The notes: a model not told the origin generated them from the letters alone. A stretch of DNA of 64,000 bases from Chamaecyparis obtusa (GCA_027943335.1 BSBK01000765.1:774001-838000); one strand, 5' to 3'; positions 24,569-37,060 are shown, counted from the stretch's first letter. Numbers and translations are program-made.

Positions 24569-27500
24569 ATCATGTCAGATAATACAAGAGAATTCGATCA
24601 AAATAGGGAGGCAATCACTAGATTGTTGTCTAACTTTCAAAGAGAAGGTGATGAAAAATATTATTGTCCATGCAAGAGTTGTAACTTCTTAAAGACAAGA
24701 AGAATCAAAATCAAAACAAAGAGACATTGTACGGAGAATGGTCACATGGAAGGGGGGTTTGATTATAATCCAGTGGTAAGTTGTTTGTTATATTGTTTTC
24801 ACAATTAATATACATATGAACCATGGAAGGAGGTTTGATTATCATCATTTTTATTTAGGTCGATCTTCTCAGTGTGAATATAGAGGATGATCCCATGGAA
24901 GATGATGATCATGTGCCATAAAACACATTTGAAGATGATGGTATGAATGCATTGATCATTGACACATTTGGTACAGGTGTTACTGGTGCTACTGCTGCTA
25001 CTGATGATGATGATTATGATGAGGATGACATTGACGATGTCCATGATATACCTCTACTTGAGAAGGTGAACATGACCCTTTAGAAAGGCTCTCAATCTAC
25101 TCTTCTCTCTGTTGTATTATTGTTGGTGAATTTGAAGGTTATGAATGGTTTGTCCAACATAGCAATGCTAAGGTTTGTCATATATATCATTATAGTCTAT
25201 AAAAGGTGAAACATGCACCATTAAAATTGTTTATAGTAATGACTTATATTATTTGTTGCAGATTGATAGGTGACTTTCTATTACCACCATCAAATGTTCT
25301 CCCTCGCTCGTACCAAGAATTATGTGCCACTATGAAACATATTAGAATGGAGTATCAAACAATAGATGCTTGTCTTGAAGATCATATTATTTATTATAAA
25401 AAATATGAAAATGCAACAGAATGCCCTGAATGCCATATGAGCAGATATCGAGATGATCAAGTGACAAAAAAGGTGTCTCACAAGGTTCTTCATCACATCC
25501 CCATTATTTCACATCTAAAATGATTATTCAGGTGCAATAGCTTGGCACAATTTATGGATTACCATGCATGCAGCAAGAGTCAAGATGACATTATTTGAAT
25601 GCCTATGAATGGTTCATCATTTATGGACATAGAGGAAAAGTGGCCACACTTTAAAGAGGAACTTCAAAATCTCAAGCTTTCTCTAGCAGCAGACGGTGTC
25701 AATCCGCATGGAGAGATGAGATCCGTTTGCTTGGTGTGCACTATTTTTGTTATAAATAATAACCTTCCTCCATGGATGTCAATAAAGAGGGAGCACATTA
25801 TGTTGGTAATGATTGTTCCAGGTATCTTATTATTTTATAGTTATCTACATGTAATTATAATTCTTGGAGTGAAATGGCCACAATAATTATCTAATGTTGT
25901 TAATTTAACTAGGTAAGTACCAAGTGAAAGATATGAATGTATATATTGCGCCTCTTATCGATGAGTTGTTGATGTTATAGAATGGTTTCACTATGTATGA
26001 CATCTTCTGACCAATTGGACAAAGAGAATTTCAATTCCATGCAATTCTTATGTGGACAATTCATGATGCTCCAGGGTTGACACATTTCTATGGTATGTTA
26101 TGGTGAATTCTAGTTGTACGCGATAATTCAAATTCTAAAAATATACATATTTAATCCAATTTTATCATTATCTTGTAGGTCTTCAAACAAAAGAAAAATT
26201 TGCATGTCCAATGTGTGGTCTAAAGATGAAATCTCGTCATTCTAAAAGTTTAAAAAAATAGGTGTTTGATGAGTATAGGCAGTTCATCCCCAGAAATCAT
26301 AAGTATCAAAGTGCAAAAAGTCATATTTTCAATGAGAAAGAAGAGACTACATCAAAGCCCCGAAGAATGACATCTCACCTATGGCAGTTGGAATATAATA
26401 GAATTCAAGGTAATATCATTCCACATAATGGTCGATGTTTGAAAATTATATATTTTGATTGTGTTTTGTTGGTTAATTATGTAGTTGATGATCTTGAAGG
26501 TCGTGAAGGCATCACCGACCAGCTTCCAAAGGGACTAAAATGTTATCCCAGAGAATTTAGTAGGCTGCCCTACTATGAACATCTATAAATTGTGCATTTG
26601 TTTGATATTATGCATATTGGAAAGAATGTAATAGAGACGCTGTGAAAAATATTGGACAGAAGGCATGACAAAGAAAAGCTTAGCAAAATTTGTAGTGACA
26701 TTCATGATTCTAATCATGCAATGAAAAATATCATTGAATCAAATAGCAATGGAGACCAAATTAATGCAAGTGCTCTTCCTTGGTTATTAACAGAGCAACA
26801 AAGTAATGCTACAAAAGAAATGATCCAAAAAATTTGATTTCTTACAGGATTTGTTGCGGATATAAGAAATCTCATATCAAAGAAAAATGATTTTGGGTCA
26901 GGGATGAAAATGCATGATTGGCATACCTTCATCAAGGTAAGTCATAGTCTTTTGTATTTACAATATATTTGTTTAATTGCATTCAATTTTAATTGTATGA
27001 AATGATCAGTTGACAATTGTTGCAATATTTGCTACCCTTATTTCTCCTAGATAACTTCGACAATAATATCAAACAAGTGATATATGATCTTGGAAAATAC
27101 ATGAGGTAAGCAGTGATATTTTTTCAATATATCAAACAAGTAATATATTGTAAAGTCTCATAGTTATATATTTATGTCTTGAATCCCTTGTAGGTGGTTG
27201 TCATCTAAAGAAATTCATAAAGAAGATATAAAATATTGGAAGAAAAGAATTTGTCGATTAATGTGTGAAATGCAAAAGTGTTTACCTCTAGCTTTTTTCA
27301 ATGCACGAGAACACTACCTCATACACCAAGTTGAGGAGATTAAATTGTGTGGAACTGTACATGCTAGGTCAATGTGGATGGTTGAGAGACACTTGAAATT
27401 TTTTAAGGGTTTGGTCTGACAAAGAGCACGTCCTGAGGGTTCTATGGTTGAGGGATATATGGTGTACCAGATGATGGAGTATGTTACTCAATATCTTCTT

Positions 27501-28682
27501 AATCTTGCAGCAAAGACCCATATAGATTGCATTTGGGATCTCGACTCAATTAAAAAATTTGAAGGGGAGTACTTGGTGGGAAACAGTAGATTTAGAAAAC
27601 TAAAAAGTAATAAATTATAAGATGTTATTGTAGTAGATTAATTCTTAATCTTCAAAATAAATCTGTTGTAAGTCATCTATTTACTTTTGTACAACTGCTA
27701 AAGAGTGGGATGCAATACATTTATTTATTGCAAACAATCAAGATTGGATGATGACATGGATTGAATGATGTCAACATGATGGTCATAGATTAACATGAGA
27801 ATCTGTGTCTTCATTGGTTATACAAGCTCATCACAATGGAGATCCCAATGTTACACAAAGGGAAATAGATTTAGCATATGGTTTAAGAGATCACTAGGTA
27901 CTTATAAATTTGTTAATTAATCAATCATATATTTTTCAACTCGTGATACAATAATTTATACATGTTTGACATTATTGCAAGTGAAACACCACAAGGCTAT
28001 ATTTTGCAATGGTTATAAATTTCGCATCAAAAAGTTGGATGACACGAAGAGAACTTGTGATTCTGGGATAAGTACAGTGTTCTAGGTGACTAATATTTCA
28101 TCTAGAAATGACTTACATCTTCGAGAGTCACAAAATCGATACTATGGTAGTTTGGTTGATATACTTGACTGTGATTTCAATTTTTTCAAATTAGTTCTCT
28201 TCGTTGTGAAATGATACAGACTATGACTCAATAAAAATGATCCTGATAGAACTATTATTGAACATGACAATGGATTTCTAATTATTAATACAAGGTTGTT
28301 TGAGTCAGTTGGAGAAGAGCCCTATGTTCTTCCAAGCTAATGTGAGTAAGTATTTTACTCAGAGGTTCCACATAAACTAAATTAGTCATTTGTTGTTAGA
28401 TATGATCCAAGAGGAAGACCGATAAAGTATAATGCGATGGAAGAAGATACTGAAGAAGATGAAGAAGTGGAAGATGATGTAGAACCAGATCACGATCGAG
28501 AGCTAGTCGAAGAAGAATATGAAGAAGAAGACGACGATGATGCTGCTACTAATGATGATGATGCTGCTACTAATGAGGATGATGATGATGATGATGACGA
28601 CGACGATGACAATAGTGTTGGTGATGATGTCGTCGATGATGATGATCTTGATGATGAGATGGATGAAGAAGAATATCAATGA
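24569..28682 (+). pseudogene. CACTA (En/Spm) TNP2 transposase, broken
   Basis: A multi-exon transposase gene that can be followed across about 4.1 kb. Order: an N-terminal transposase-associated domain (24569-24775, with CPCKSCNF and later H..ENGHMEGGF); donor gtaagt at 24776 and acceptor ttatttag before 24859; an acidic linker with a TAA stop; the tnp2 core from about 25260 to 26900 (NVLPRSYQEL, ECPECHMSRYR, AADGVNPHGEMRS, NNLPPWM, LIDELL, FACPMCGLKMKSRHSKS, LPKGLKCYPREFSRLPYYEH); a DUF4218-like part (27198-27600, FNAREHYLIHQVEEIKLCG); and a DUF4216-like part (27980-28400, YKFRIKKLDDTKRTCDSG, SEVPHKL). It ends in a highly acidic tail (28437-28682). Stops and frameshifts (for instance near 25520, 25980, 26258, 26641, 27420) show it is dead. 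In life such a protein binds element ends and cuts them in the nucleus. The element ends were not located with confidence. Confidence 0.9.
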
Positions 28683-28689
28683 CATGAAT

Positions 28690-29168
28690 GAAATGTACAA
28701 TTATTTTAGATGTTTGGCATGTTCTAACAATTGTTTTAATGTACTACTCTTATTCACCTTGTTTTATATGTCTTACTTATATATCTTTGATCTTTTGTTA
28801 AGAGAAATTTAATTCTAAAAGAGTGTATTTAATCTCTATATACTTAAACAACGTCACTAGTTAAGACTGTTCTCATTTGTAGTGGGCATGACAAGAATCA
28901 AATCACTTGAAAGGCACCAGTATTTAGACATGCACAAATTAGTGACGTGATTAAGAAAATTACCTTTCTTTACAATTGCATGGTTGTCTTTGGTTTGTCA
29001 TTTTATTTTGAGTGTCTACTGATTTAAACCAAAGACTTTGACTTAGCCAAAAAATATGCAAGTCTACATTAGTATGTTTCTTTTTATTGTAATTATAATT
29101 AATATGAATGAACAAAATAATGACAATGCAATATTTGTGATAATGCAATATTTGTCAAAATAGCGTCG
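28690..29168. other. Non-coding gap after the transposase
   Basis: AT-rich, no gene. Near 28875 gttctcatttgtagtg ends in TAGTG, as a CACTA 3' end would, about 190 bp after the transposase stop. I found no matching CACTACAAATGAG at the 5' side, so this is only a candidate end. Confidence 0.4.
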
Positions 29169-29535
29169 ATGACTTTGGTCAATGTGCCTATGTGTCAATG
29201 TGGTGTTGGCCCATGCATGTTGTGCACAACAAGTAATCTTGGGCGTCAATTTTGGTTTTGCCCGAATAGGAAAAAGGTCTGGATACGTAATTATATTTGA
29301 TGTTTAAAAATAATGTGACAACTAATCATTTTATGAAGAACTAATGTACATTTGGTATTGTCAGGGAAATACTGGATGTCAATACTTTCGGTGGGTCGAT
29401 CAAACCACATTTACATCTACCCCATCTACATCTATACTTGATGTAATAAATGAGTGCAACTTGTGCAAAGCTCGAGAGGCAGCTACTGCCGCCAAGATTC
29501 CTTCAATGACGAAAGCAAAAATCATATTTTTGTGA
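29169..29535 (+). CDS. Small GRF-type zinc-finger protein, two exons
   Basis: Exon 1 (29169-29276) and exon 2 (29365-29535) join in phase 0 across an 88-bp intron with GT donor (gtctgg, weak) and AG acceptor (attgtcag). The joined product is about 92 residues. It reads CQCG, then TTSNLGRQFWFCPNRKK across the junction to GNTGCQYFRWVD. This is the zf-GRF pattern: CxCG, later GRxFWxCP, then a Cys and an aromatic residue before W. GRF fingers bind single-stranded DNA or RNA and are found in topoisomerases, nucleases and many small plant proteins of unknown role. The remainder (residues about 50-92) is a Thr/Ser- and Ala-rich tail. No stop interrupts the two exons. It may be a real gene, a gene fragment, or a companion frame of a transposon; the upstream promoter was not identified. 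Confidence 0.6.
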
Positions 29536-29679
29536 TGCCTTCTTTGTGTAGTTTGTGCACTACTTTGTTGGGACCATATGTGTAAATGTGGTTAACATAG
29601 GGCTATTGTAGATACTGAATTTTTTTATAGAATTTCTAGTAGATACACATAAAGAACATGCACATAAACACGACAGATG

Positions 29680-30120
29680 AGAAACATAAATGTAGATATC
29701 ACAACAGCTGACAAACATAAATGTAGACATCATAATCACAATTTTTTGGAGACACAACATAATTGAATGGTATACTCAGACGATGTAACACAACTATATA
29801 TCACTCCTCTGGTTCCAAGTTTACACTACGGTAAACAAAATCCATAGATAAAAAATATATTTAGAGAGTGGAGGAGAGCGAGAACAACCAAAGTAATACA
29901 GGTCCCTATATTATTTCAGTCATTATCGCTCTCCTCCTGTGCTCTCTAAATTTATTCTTTATCTTTGAGTTTTATTACGTAGTGTAGACATGGAACTGGA
30001 GGAGTAGTTGTGTTGCATCATCTGGGTATACCACTCAATTATGTTGTGTTTCCAAAAAATTGTGACCATGATGCCTACATTTATGTTTCTCAGTTGTTGT
30101 GTCCCAGGACCCCTTATGAC
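29680..30120. repeat. Large foldback (MITE-like), arms about 200 bp
   Basis: The left arm, about 29700-29900, is the imperfect reverse complement of about 29910-30110. Matching points include cataaatgtagacatcat, acaattttttggagacacaac, tggtatactcaga, the tacactacggta block and tttagagagtggaggagag near the centre. The arms differ by substitutions and a small insertion (tatatatc near 29793). No target duplication was fixed. It could be a MITE or give a long hairpin transcript. Confidence 0.85.
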
Positions 30121-30195
30121 CCTTTACGACCCTTTATGATCCCTAAGAATACATCTTAGAGATCTTAAAATGTCGTAAAAGGTCATAAGAGGCTC
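30107..30195. repeat. Short hairpin
   Basis: cccttatgaccctttacgac on the left pairs with gtcgtaaaaggtcataag on the right around a short loop containing catcttagagat. It directly follows the large foldback. Confidence 0.7.
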
Positions 30196-31169
<974 letters not shown>

Positions 31170-31189
31170 ATTGTCGTCGTAACTACGAT

Positions 31190-31710
31190 GACCTCACAAC
31201 AGTGACGATTATCCATCGCAAACATCTAACATCCAACCGTCGCATTAACAACATCGTTGTTGAAAAAAACCATAAATGATGGATATCCATCGTAAATGTC
31301 CAACACATATCTGTCGCATGTACATCATAGTTATTGTTACAAACCATAAACAATGGATATCCGTCATAAAATTCCAACGGATATCCATTGCATTAATAGC
31401 ATTTCCATCGGCGAACAAGTTACAAATGACGGCTACCTGTCAGAATATTCTGACGGGTCACCATCGTTTGTATTTTTGCGACGGATAGGCATCCCAATTT
31501 CGACGGCCACAAATAGGTCCGATGAAAAGTTCACTTTATTGGCACCCTCTTTTTGTGACGGCCATGGTTGTCGTAATTACGATGTCTAACAAAACCGTCA
31601 ATTTTTTTTACTACAAAATTGCGACGCCAGGTGGTGTCGCTTAATCGACAGTATACTGTCTAAATTCAGACGTTCACCCGTCGGAAAAAAGTCTCAAATG
31701 TACTAGTAGC
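31190..31710. repeat. CACTA-like subterminal repeat region
   Basis: Short motifs of the type gacgg, ccgtcg, atccatcg and atatccgtc recur in both orientations, about every 20-50 bp, for 500 bp. Dense short direct and inverted motifs just inside the ends are a hallmark of CACTA elements, where the TnpA-type protein binds. The block ends near gtctcaaatgtactagtag, but the expected terminal TAGTG is absent. It may belong to the 24.5-28.7 kb transposase or to another element. Confidence 0.5.
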
Positions 31711-32019
31711 AAATGAAAAGCCACATACCATTGTCAGCATTCTCTTTGTTACACACATAAGGTGTGTTTGTGTTAGTTGAATCATTTTGGCAAATATGTA
31801 TGTACGATGTGGAAGCATAGACATGGTCTGTAAACTATTCAGGGATGTAATCTCATGGAATGCAATAAAGAAAATTTCACCAAATGCAGCTTGTAGCTGT
31901 CCAACCTTTACCAGTGATGATTTTTTCTCCTATGTATAGTTTGAAGTTTTGAAATATTGAATGGGCATCTATTGAAGCACACCTAAAAGAATAGCCTTGT
32001 CAGATGACAACATAGAAAA

Positions 32020-32680
32020 ATCAAGTATGATGTTATCTTTGCTACAGAAAAATGACGAGAGCTTATAGAAGCAGTTTTAGAGGTTAATAACATACTTGCT
32101 AAGAAATTCCTTGATGATGAACTTGTAACTTCCGATAATCTTGAGATGGCTATTCGAAGGGTTGCGATATCTCTCATGTCTTCAAAACAAGGGTGTATAA
32201 TTTTGCATGAACAAGGTTACAAATCATGCATTGGATCAAATAAAGAATGAAGAGAAGGTTTCCTTTTCTATATTTCCAGAGGGACCTCTGGTTGCCCTAA
32301 CATTTAAACTAGAAGAGGGAAGATTCGGATAGTTAACTGACTTACGTATTTAAGAAGGTAAAATACAAAGAGGAGATTTCATAATCAACATTCAGAATAG
32401 CAAGCGAATTAAAGTACCTCGGATGCATATTGATGAAATGGAGGATATTCAAAAGGTACATGCTGTAAAAATTGTAGTTGTATTTGGAGTGGACTGTGCA
32501 TCAAATAATACATTTACTGATATGGTTCTGCCAAGTACACAATGACATCCATGAATGTGCCTGAGCCAGTAATGTCTCTGTAAATTGCACCTGCATCCAA
32601 GGGCATGGGTGGAAAATTATCAAAATCTTTAAATCAATTTCAAAGAGAAGACCCAACATTTAGAGTTAACTTGGATTGAC
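32020..32680 (+). pseudogene. Mitochondrial elongation factor G fragment, intronless
   Basis: Frames on the plus strand match about 200 residues of organellar (mitochondrial-type) EF-G, the GTPase that moves the ribosome during translation. Pieces in order: RELIEAVLEV, LEMAIRRVA, ALDQIKNEEK, LTFKLEEGRFG, GDFIIN, KVPRMHIDEMEDIQ, VVFGVDCAS, MTSMNVPEPVMSL, LNQFQREDPTFRVNLD. The order is that of the protein's middle part (end of the GTPase domain, then domain II and start of III). There are frameshifts (for example near 32185, 32340, 32550) and stops, one of which is TGA beside CGA. No intron breaks the alignment, which suggests a processed retrocopy rather than a duplicated genomic fragment. The end abuts unrelated sequence, so the copy is partial. 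Confidence 0.85.
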
Positions 32681-33814
32681 ATAGTAGCCATCCATCAAAG
32701 CATAAAGGAAGGTAAACTATGGGCAGGCTTTCCTCTTACGCGGGTAGTGTAAGATCATAAATAACACAACTAATTTGATTAACAAGATTCCAGTGAAAGC
32801 TCATGAACACAAAAAATTATAGAACATTACTCAAAATGGATTTGTAGAAAAACATTTCAAAACTTTAAACCAAATGGCAGGATGTTGATGGTGTGTATAA
32901 AGCCAAGTTCCACAACCTGTGTCATTATCCTCTCAGCTAGCAATAAGATAGGAATCCTAAAAACATGATGTACATAAAATGGACTTGATATATAATATTC
33001 CAAGGTAATGTGTATCTGCAAGACTTCTATCATCGGACAGAGAGGAAAATATCCTAACGATATTAAGGGTCTCACCAAGGGAAGTTTGATAGATGGAAAG
33101 GGTTCATCAATGGGAAATATAAATTGTCGCATCAATATAAAGCCATCGGCAGGACTCGGATGATCACCAAGACTTATCAAAACCTCCCCACAGTATAATA
33201 GTCTCACCGATATGGACTTGTGTGATGCACTTAATGCAAGACTTTCATAACATAGAATTGTTGAAAAGGCTTCAAAAATCCTTCACAAAAATGCTATGCA
33301 CCGAATTCCTCACCACACAGAATCTAGAGGCAATGTAACAAGGTTCCAATGGTAGCATCAATGTTGTGGACAATACTCAAATGATTTTTGTGAAAACTTG
33401 TCACAAAAGAGAGAAAAGAAGATCTACCTCAAAATCAATTATGTGATAAGTATATAGACTAGTACTTGCACTCTAACGAGGTGCAATGGTTATGCTGATA
33501 GTAAAATATATATGTCAATGCTAACATGAAAATATTTGTAGCATCTGATAAAATAATTATATCTTTTCTATTTCATATATGATTCCTCCTCCTCTTGAAA
33601 CTCGTAATTGTTGAATTTATATACCACTTTTCTAGTATTTTTCTCATCTGAAAACCTACAGTAAAATGATTTCAATTGAGATGAACATTATTCACCTATC
33701 CTTAAAACCCAAATCATGTTTGAACAAAACACCCACACATATATAAACAAAGCTAAATTTCACAAAAACTCTTTGGCACTTAAAAAAGCAATCTAGTTCT
33801 ATAAAGTAGGTGAT
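32681..33814. other. Unassigned stretch between gene fragments
   Basis: No recognisable family. The longest frame is 116 codons on the minus strand (32857-33207), of unfamiliar sequence. I see no repeat structure. Confidence 0.4.
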
Positions 33815-34035
33815 ATAGGGGATCAAAATGAGGGAAATGTAAATATCCAAGAGACAAGAATGTTGTGTCCAAGGGGCCTCTTCATATCCATAGGTACACG
33901 GCCAATTAAAAGTTCTAGAAGCACAACAACAAAACTGTATACATCTAATTTTGTAGTAAGGTGTCCCGTCAAAGATACTTGCAATAGATTTTTGAGAATG
34001 TTATCAAAGTATACTTGTTGAATCTTGTGCTTCAT
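33815..34035 (-). pseudogene. Receptor-like kinase C-lobe fragment
   Basis: A minus-strand frame reads LTGHLTTKLDVYSFVVVLLELLIGRVPMDMKRP and then NILVSW. This is the region after the activation loop in plant receptor-like and receptor-like cytoplasmic kinases (consensus LTxKSDVYSFGVVLLELLTGRxPVD), with the invariant Asp of DVYSF kept and the following Gly changed to Val. Only about 60 residues are present; no ATP site, catalytic loop or DFG was found nearby. It is probably a captured or retroposed exon fragment. The subfamily cannot be fixed; PTI1-like or PERK-like kinases are possible. Confidence 0.85.
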
Positions 34036-34940
34036 TTTCAGTTAAGAATTATTCTTTGAAGAAAATAATGAGGTCGTCCTTAAACAATGAATAAATATGT
34101 GTACTTCTTGGGCAAGTTCAAAAGATTGTAAGGTTTGCAGCAAGGTAGAAAATTTTTTGAACAGATGAATATATCAAATGTCCTACTAAGAGCATCATTT
34201 ATATTTATTAGGATCGTGTACTAACACCACAAAGATAAACAGAACCTCAATGTTTTTTTTGGGAAAAACAAAACATAATGCAATGTCCACCCTACTTCCC
34301 CTATACTTATTTGGCTTTGAATCTTTCCTATTGATCATACATCAAATAGAATATTTTCTCCAGCTCTTTGAAATAGAAAATAAATATTACCCGATTGAGC
34401 TCCAAGAATGGGCAGGTCTTTTATCAGCCTAACAGAATCCATCATTGTTCAAGCCCAACTTTGTAAATTGTTTGAATGAAACATGTTCTCACCCATCTTT
34501 TGGACTGTCGTCAATCTGTGAGTGATCATCAACAAGTTATTGGAGACACACTAACACAATTTCAGAATTGAGCCTACTTCAAATGTCAATTCGCAAGTAA
34601 TCTTCCCCCAGAATATCTTTTTCATCCTCTTTGGTTGCCCTAGATAATAAAGACCTCTTCGATATTCTGTTCGTGACAGAGCCCTAAACATCATTTCTCA
34701 TCTTTCAGCCATCAAGTAGAAAATGGGATCCATTGGATACACAGTTAATAGATGGCTTCAGAAATGGACTAAGCATTTACTTGCAAATGATAGATGGTAT
34801 GCTATCTTAGATTCATGCCAATACTTATGAACGAGTGTCATTTGGAGTAGTTCGACATGATATCGTTTGAGATTCTCTAGGTAATGACTACTAGGAGTCT
34901 TTCTGTTCATATCAAATGTGAAGAAACATTATTATTTGAG
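34036..34940. other. Unassigned stretch
   Basis: No family recognised and no repeat seen. The 60-codon frame at 34250-34432 is not convincing. The right part may be the tail of the minus-strand LINE remnant. Confidence 0.35.
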
Positions 34941-35620
34941 TGGAATTGATTTGGATCCAAAGAAACTCTATTATTCATAGTGGAATTGGTTTGGGGCCTT
35001 GTAAGAAGTCTAGTTCTTCACTTGAGTCTACTCCTTGCTTTACTAGGAAGTTAGCCATTCCTTTGGCTTAATGATAGTAAATCTGAATTGAGAAAATATT
35101 GAATGAGGCAAAGACCTTCCAAACTTGATTTAGTATATAACTAACTTTTCAACTTGGGAGGACCTCATTGTGATTGCTTTGGTAGTTATCAACAAATATC
35201 CTTCCATATAAATTTTCTGAATGCTGAGTTGTTTGGCCATTTGGAGACACAAAGAAAAGCTTGGGATTCAAACTCTATTTATTTTATTCTATATTTTTCC
35301 ACCAAAATCAAATTTCCTGAATTACATCTCCTAATTCGCCCAAGTTACCCAAGAGGCACCATTAAAGTTGATTTTGAAAATTACTGAAGGTCATGGAATC
35401 CATTTTACCAATTTTCCATCTATTTTACAAATCCTAAACCCAATAAAATGGTCTTGCGAGCCTATTCTTGATACAGAATTTAATAAGAAAAGACAGCTTA
35501 GCTTCAATGAAGTTAATAGTATACTTGTATCCTCCCCATGAGTGATCATGTAGAATCTAGTACAGCCCTTCAACAACCACCTACTTTCATCAGATATATT
35601 TTTCCCTCATCAAAAGCATC
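34940..35620 (-). pseudogene. RNase H-type remnant of a LINE-like element
   Basis: On the minus strand, in several frames, the pieces resemble the RNase H region found at the C-terminal end of plant LINE ORF2: KINFNGASWV-type start (near 35370), a hydrophobic-basic piece near 35230 (KIYMEGYLL in place of the usual I.IEGDSQL), then FGRSLPHSIF and KGMANFLVKQG near 35050 (usual form AD.LAN.G). The order and spacing fit, but every part is broken by stops and frameshifts. The 61-codon frame 35391-35576 ends in GKLVKWIP just before the RNase H start, as in those elements. Confidence 0.55.
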
Positions 35621-36560
35621 ATTTGATGAAGCCTTTTAATCACATAGGATATTTGTAATGTTAACCAGGAACATGGCCACTACTTTGCTATCATGTAAAT
35701 GCTTCACTAGTTGTTCCAAGATTTCATCTCTAATGAGAACTCAGACAGTGTCGAAGCCTCAAGAAAAAAATGCACGAGGTTGGCTTTCTTCATCCACTCT
35801 AAATCGAACTTACCAATACATTCACTTTTAAAATAAACACGCAAATTCCTAGAGCCATCTTGCCCGTTAGTTTGAAGCCTGAAGGAAATGTTTTCCTTTG
35901 TCGTTAAAGAGCCAAGGCCTACTACCCGTAATCCACTATTGGACTATATTTCAAACCTTATAAGCGCGATGTGTTCCTTCTCACTATAGAAGGAATTGTT
36001 CTTGTGAACTCTGGGATTTTTATTTTTAATTATTCCTGCAAACAAACTCCTTCCCATGTACTGATGCTCTCAATGATGAGAGAATCCTAAAAATAGTTGT
36101 TCCCAAAGTTAATCACCATGTCAGCTAATTCATTGGCCTCTCTATATTCATTGACCTTATTAATTTCCAGCTAGACCACATTGTTTGTAGATTTGTGTGA
36201 TGTATTTCAAATTTGTATTGAAAGATTTAACATTAGTTCTTGCTATAAGGAATTTTTATAATGATGTAAGTGCTAGGTTTAAATTATGAAAGGAAAATTG
36301 AGAGAGTTTATTTGCTCAAAATTATTTTGATTATGTAATATGTGTTTTTTCTTTTAGCTTGGACCATCCAATCAGTGTCTGGGGCTAGGACAAACTCTTC
36401 AGGTGAATCTGGTAACAAAAAAATCTTCTTTCATGAATTGTAAAGGTCCTAAAATAAACAGACTAATTATAGAGCAATGATATTCTTCATCAATAGTATA
36501 AAAAGTGTACTCTTCACAACCATTAAATGAAATTACCTCCAACAATTTTCTTCCAAGAGT
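35621..36560. other. Unassigned stretch, possibly more LINE remnant
   Basis: A minus-strand frame near 35760-35990 reads smoothly for about 70 residues (GSLTTKENISFRLQTNG, FDLEWMKKANLVHFFLEAS) but matches nothing I recognise. The rest is AT-rich without evident features. Confidence 0.35.
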
Positions 36561-36914
36561 TTGTTACGATCTGTGGCCTCCTCGGCCCTCCCAAGGGCGA
36601 ATAAGAAACAATACCTTCAATTGCAGTGTAATAAGCCTCACGTAATACAACTTGCATTGCTCCTATTTTCATGCAATATTGATGTAGTCAAGAATGGAGA
36701 AGTCTTTAAAGGAGATGTCCAACCTTGCAACAAGAGTCAACACAATAGAAAAGAAGAAAAACACAATAGGGTATGTGCAGGATCATGGTATGCCAAAAAG
36801 TGGCGATGTGAAAAAAATCAATTTTCACTCATCCAAAAGTGCACAAATAGATTTGTTGACTTTTTAGTACGCATGGGTGTCGGTACACCTGGCAAAGCCA
36901 AAAGCCAAAGCTAA
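36561..36914 (+). CDS. 117-codon frame, unrecognised, doubtful gene
   Basis: Opens with ATG-like TTG context in a CG-richer patch and runs to a TAA at 36912. It is Cys-, Lys- and Asn-rich with KSQHNRKEEKHNR in the middle. No domain is recognised and no flanking exon signal supports it. It sits upstream of the 37-39 kb gene model on the same strand and could be its promoter-proximal sequence rather than a gene. Confidence 0.2.
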   Translation: MLRSVASSALPRANKKQYLQLQCNKPHVIQLALLLFSCNIDVVKNGEVFKGDVQPCNKSQHNRKEEKHNRVCAGSWYAKKWRCEKNQFSLIQKCTNRFVDFLVRMGVGTPGKAKSQS

Positions 36915-37060
36915 AGGAAAAATCGGATATCTGATAATATCGGATATCTGATATTTGCCAGTAATTATAAATCTTTGTACCCAGCCGCGTTCAACATTTT
37001 TTCATTGTAAAAACGTGAACGGAGCTAGGGCTATCCGATATCTGATATTATTTCCCCTAT
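36915..37060 (+). promoter_or_regulatory. Repeated ggatatctgata motif upstream of the gene model
   Basis: The motif cggatatctgata or its near form ccgatatctgatatt occurs three times (about 36923, 36939 and 37037). gatatc is itself a palindrome. The cluster lies just before a possible 5' untranslated exon whose donor would be gtaagt at 37083, with acceptor ttattatcag ending at 37230, three bases before the ATG at 37233. A promoter role is inference. Confidence 0.35.

Noticed and set aside
28503..28812. Ile- or Met-rich frames overlapping the acidic tail of the transposase
   Set aside because: They are shadows of the gat/gac repeats that encode the acidic tail in the transposase frame.
28860..28885. 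TAGTG at 28882 as the certain 3' end of the CACTA element
   Set aside because: No matching 5' terminus or target duplication could be found, so it is only noted as a candidate.
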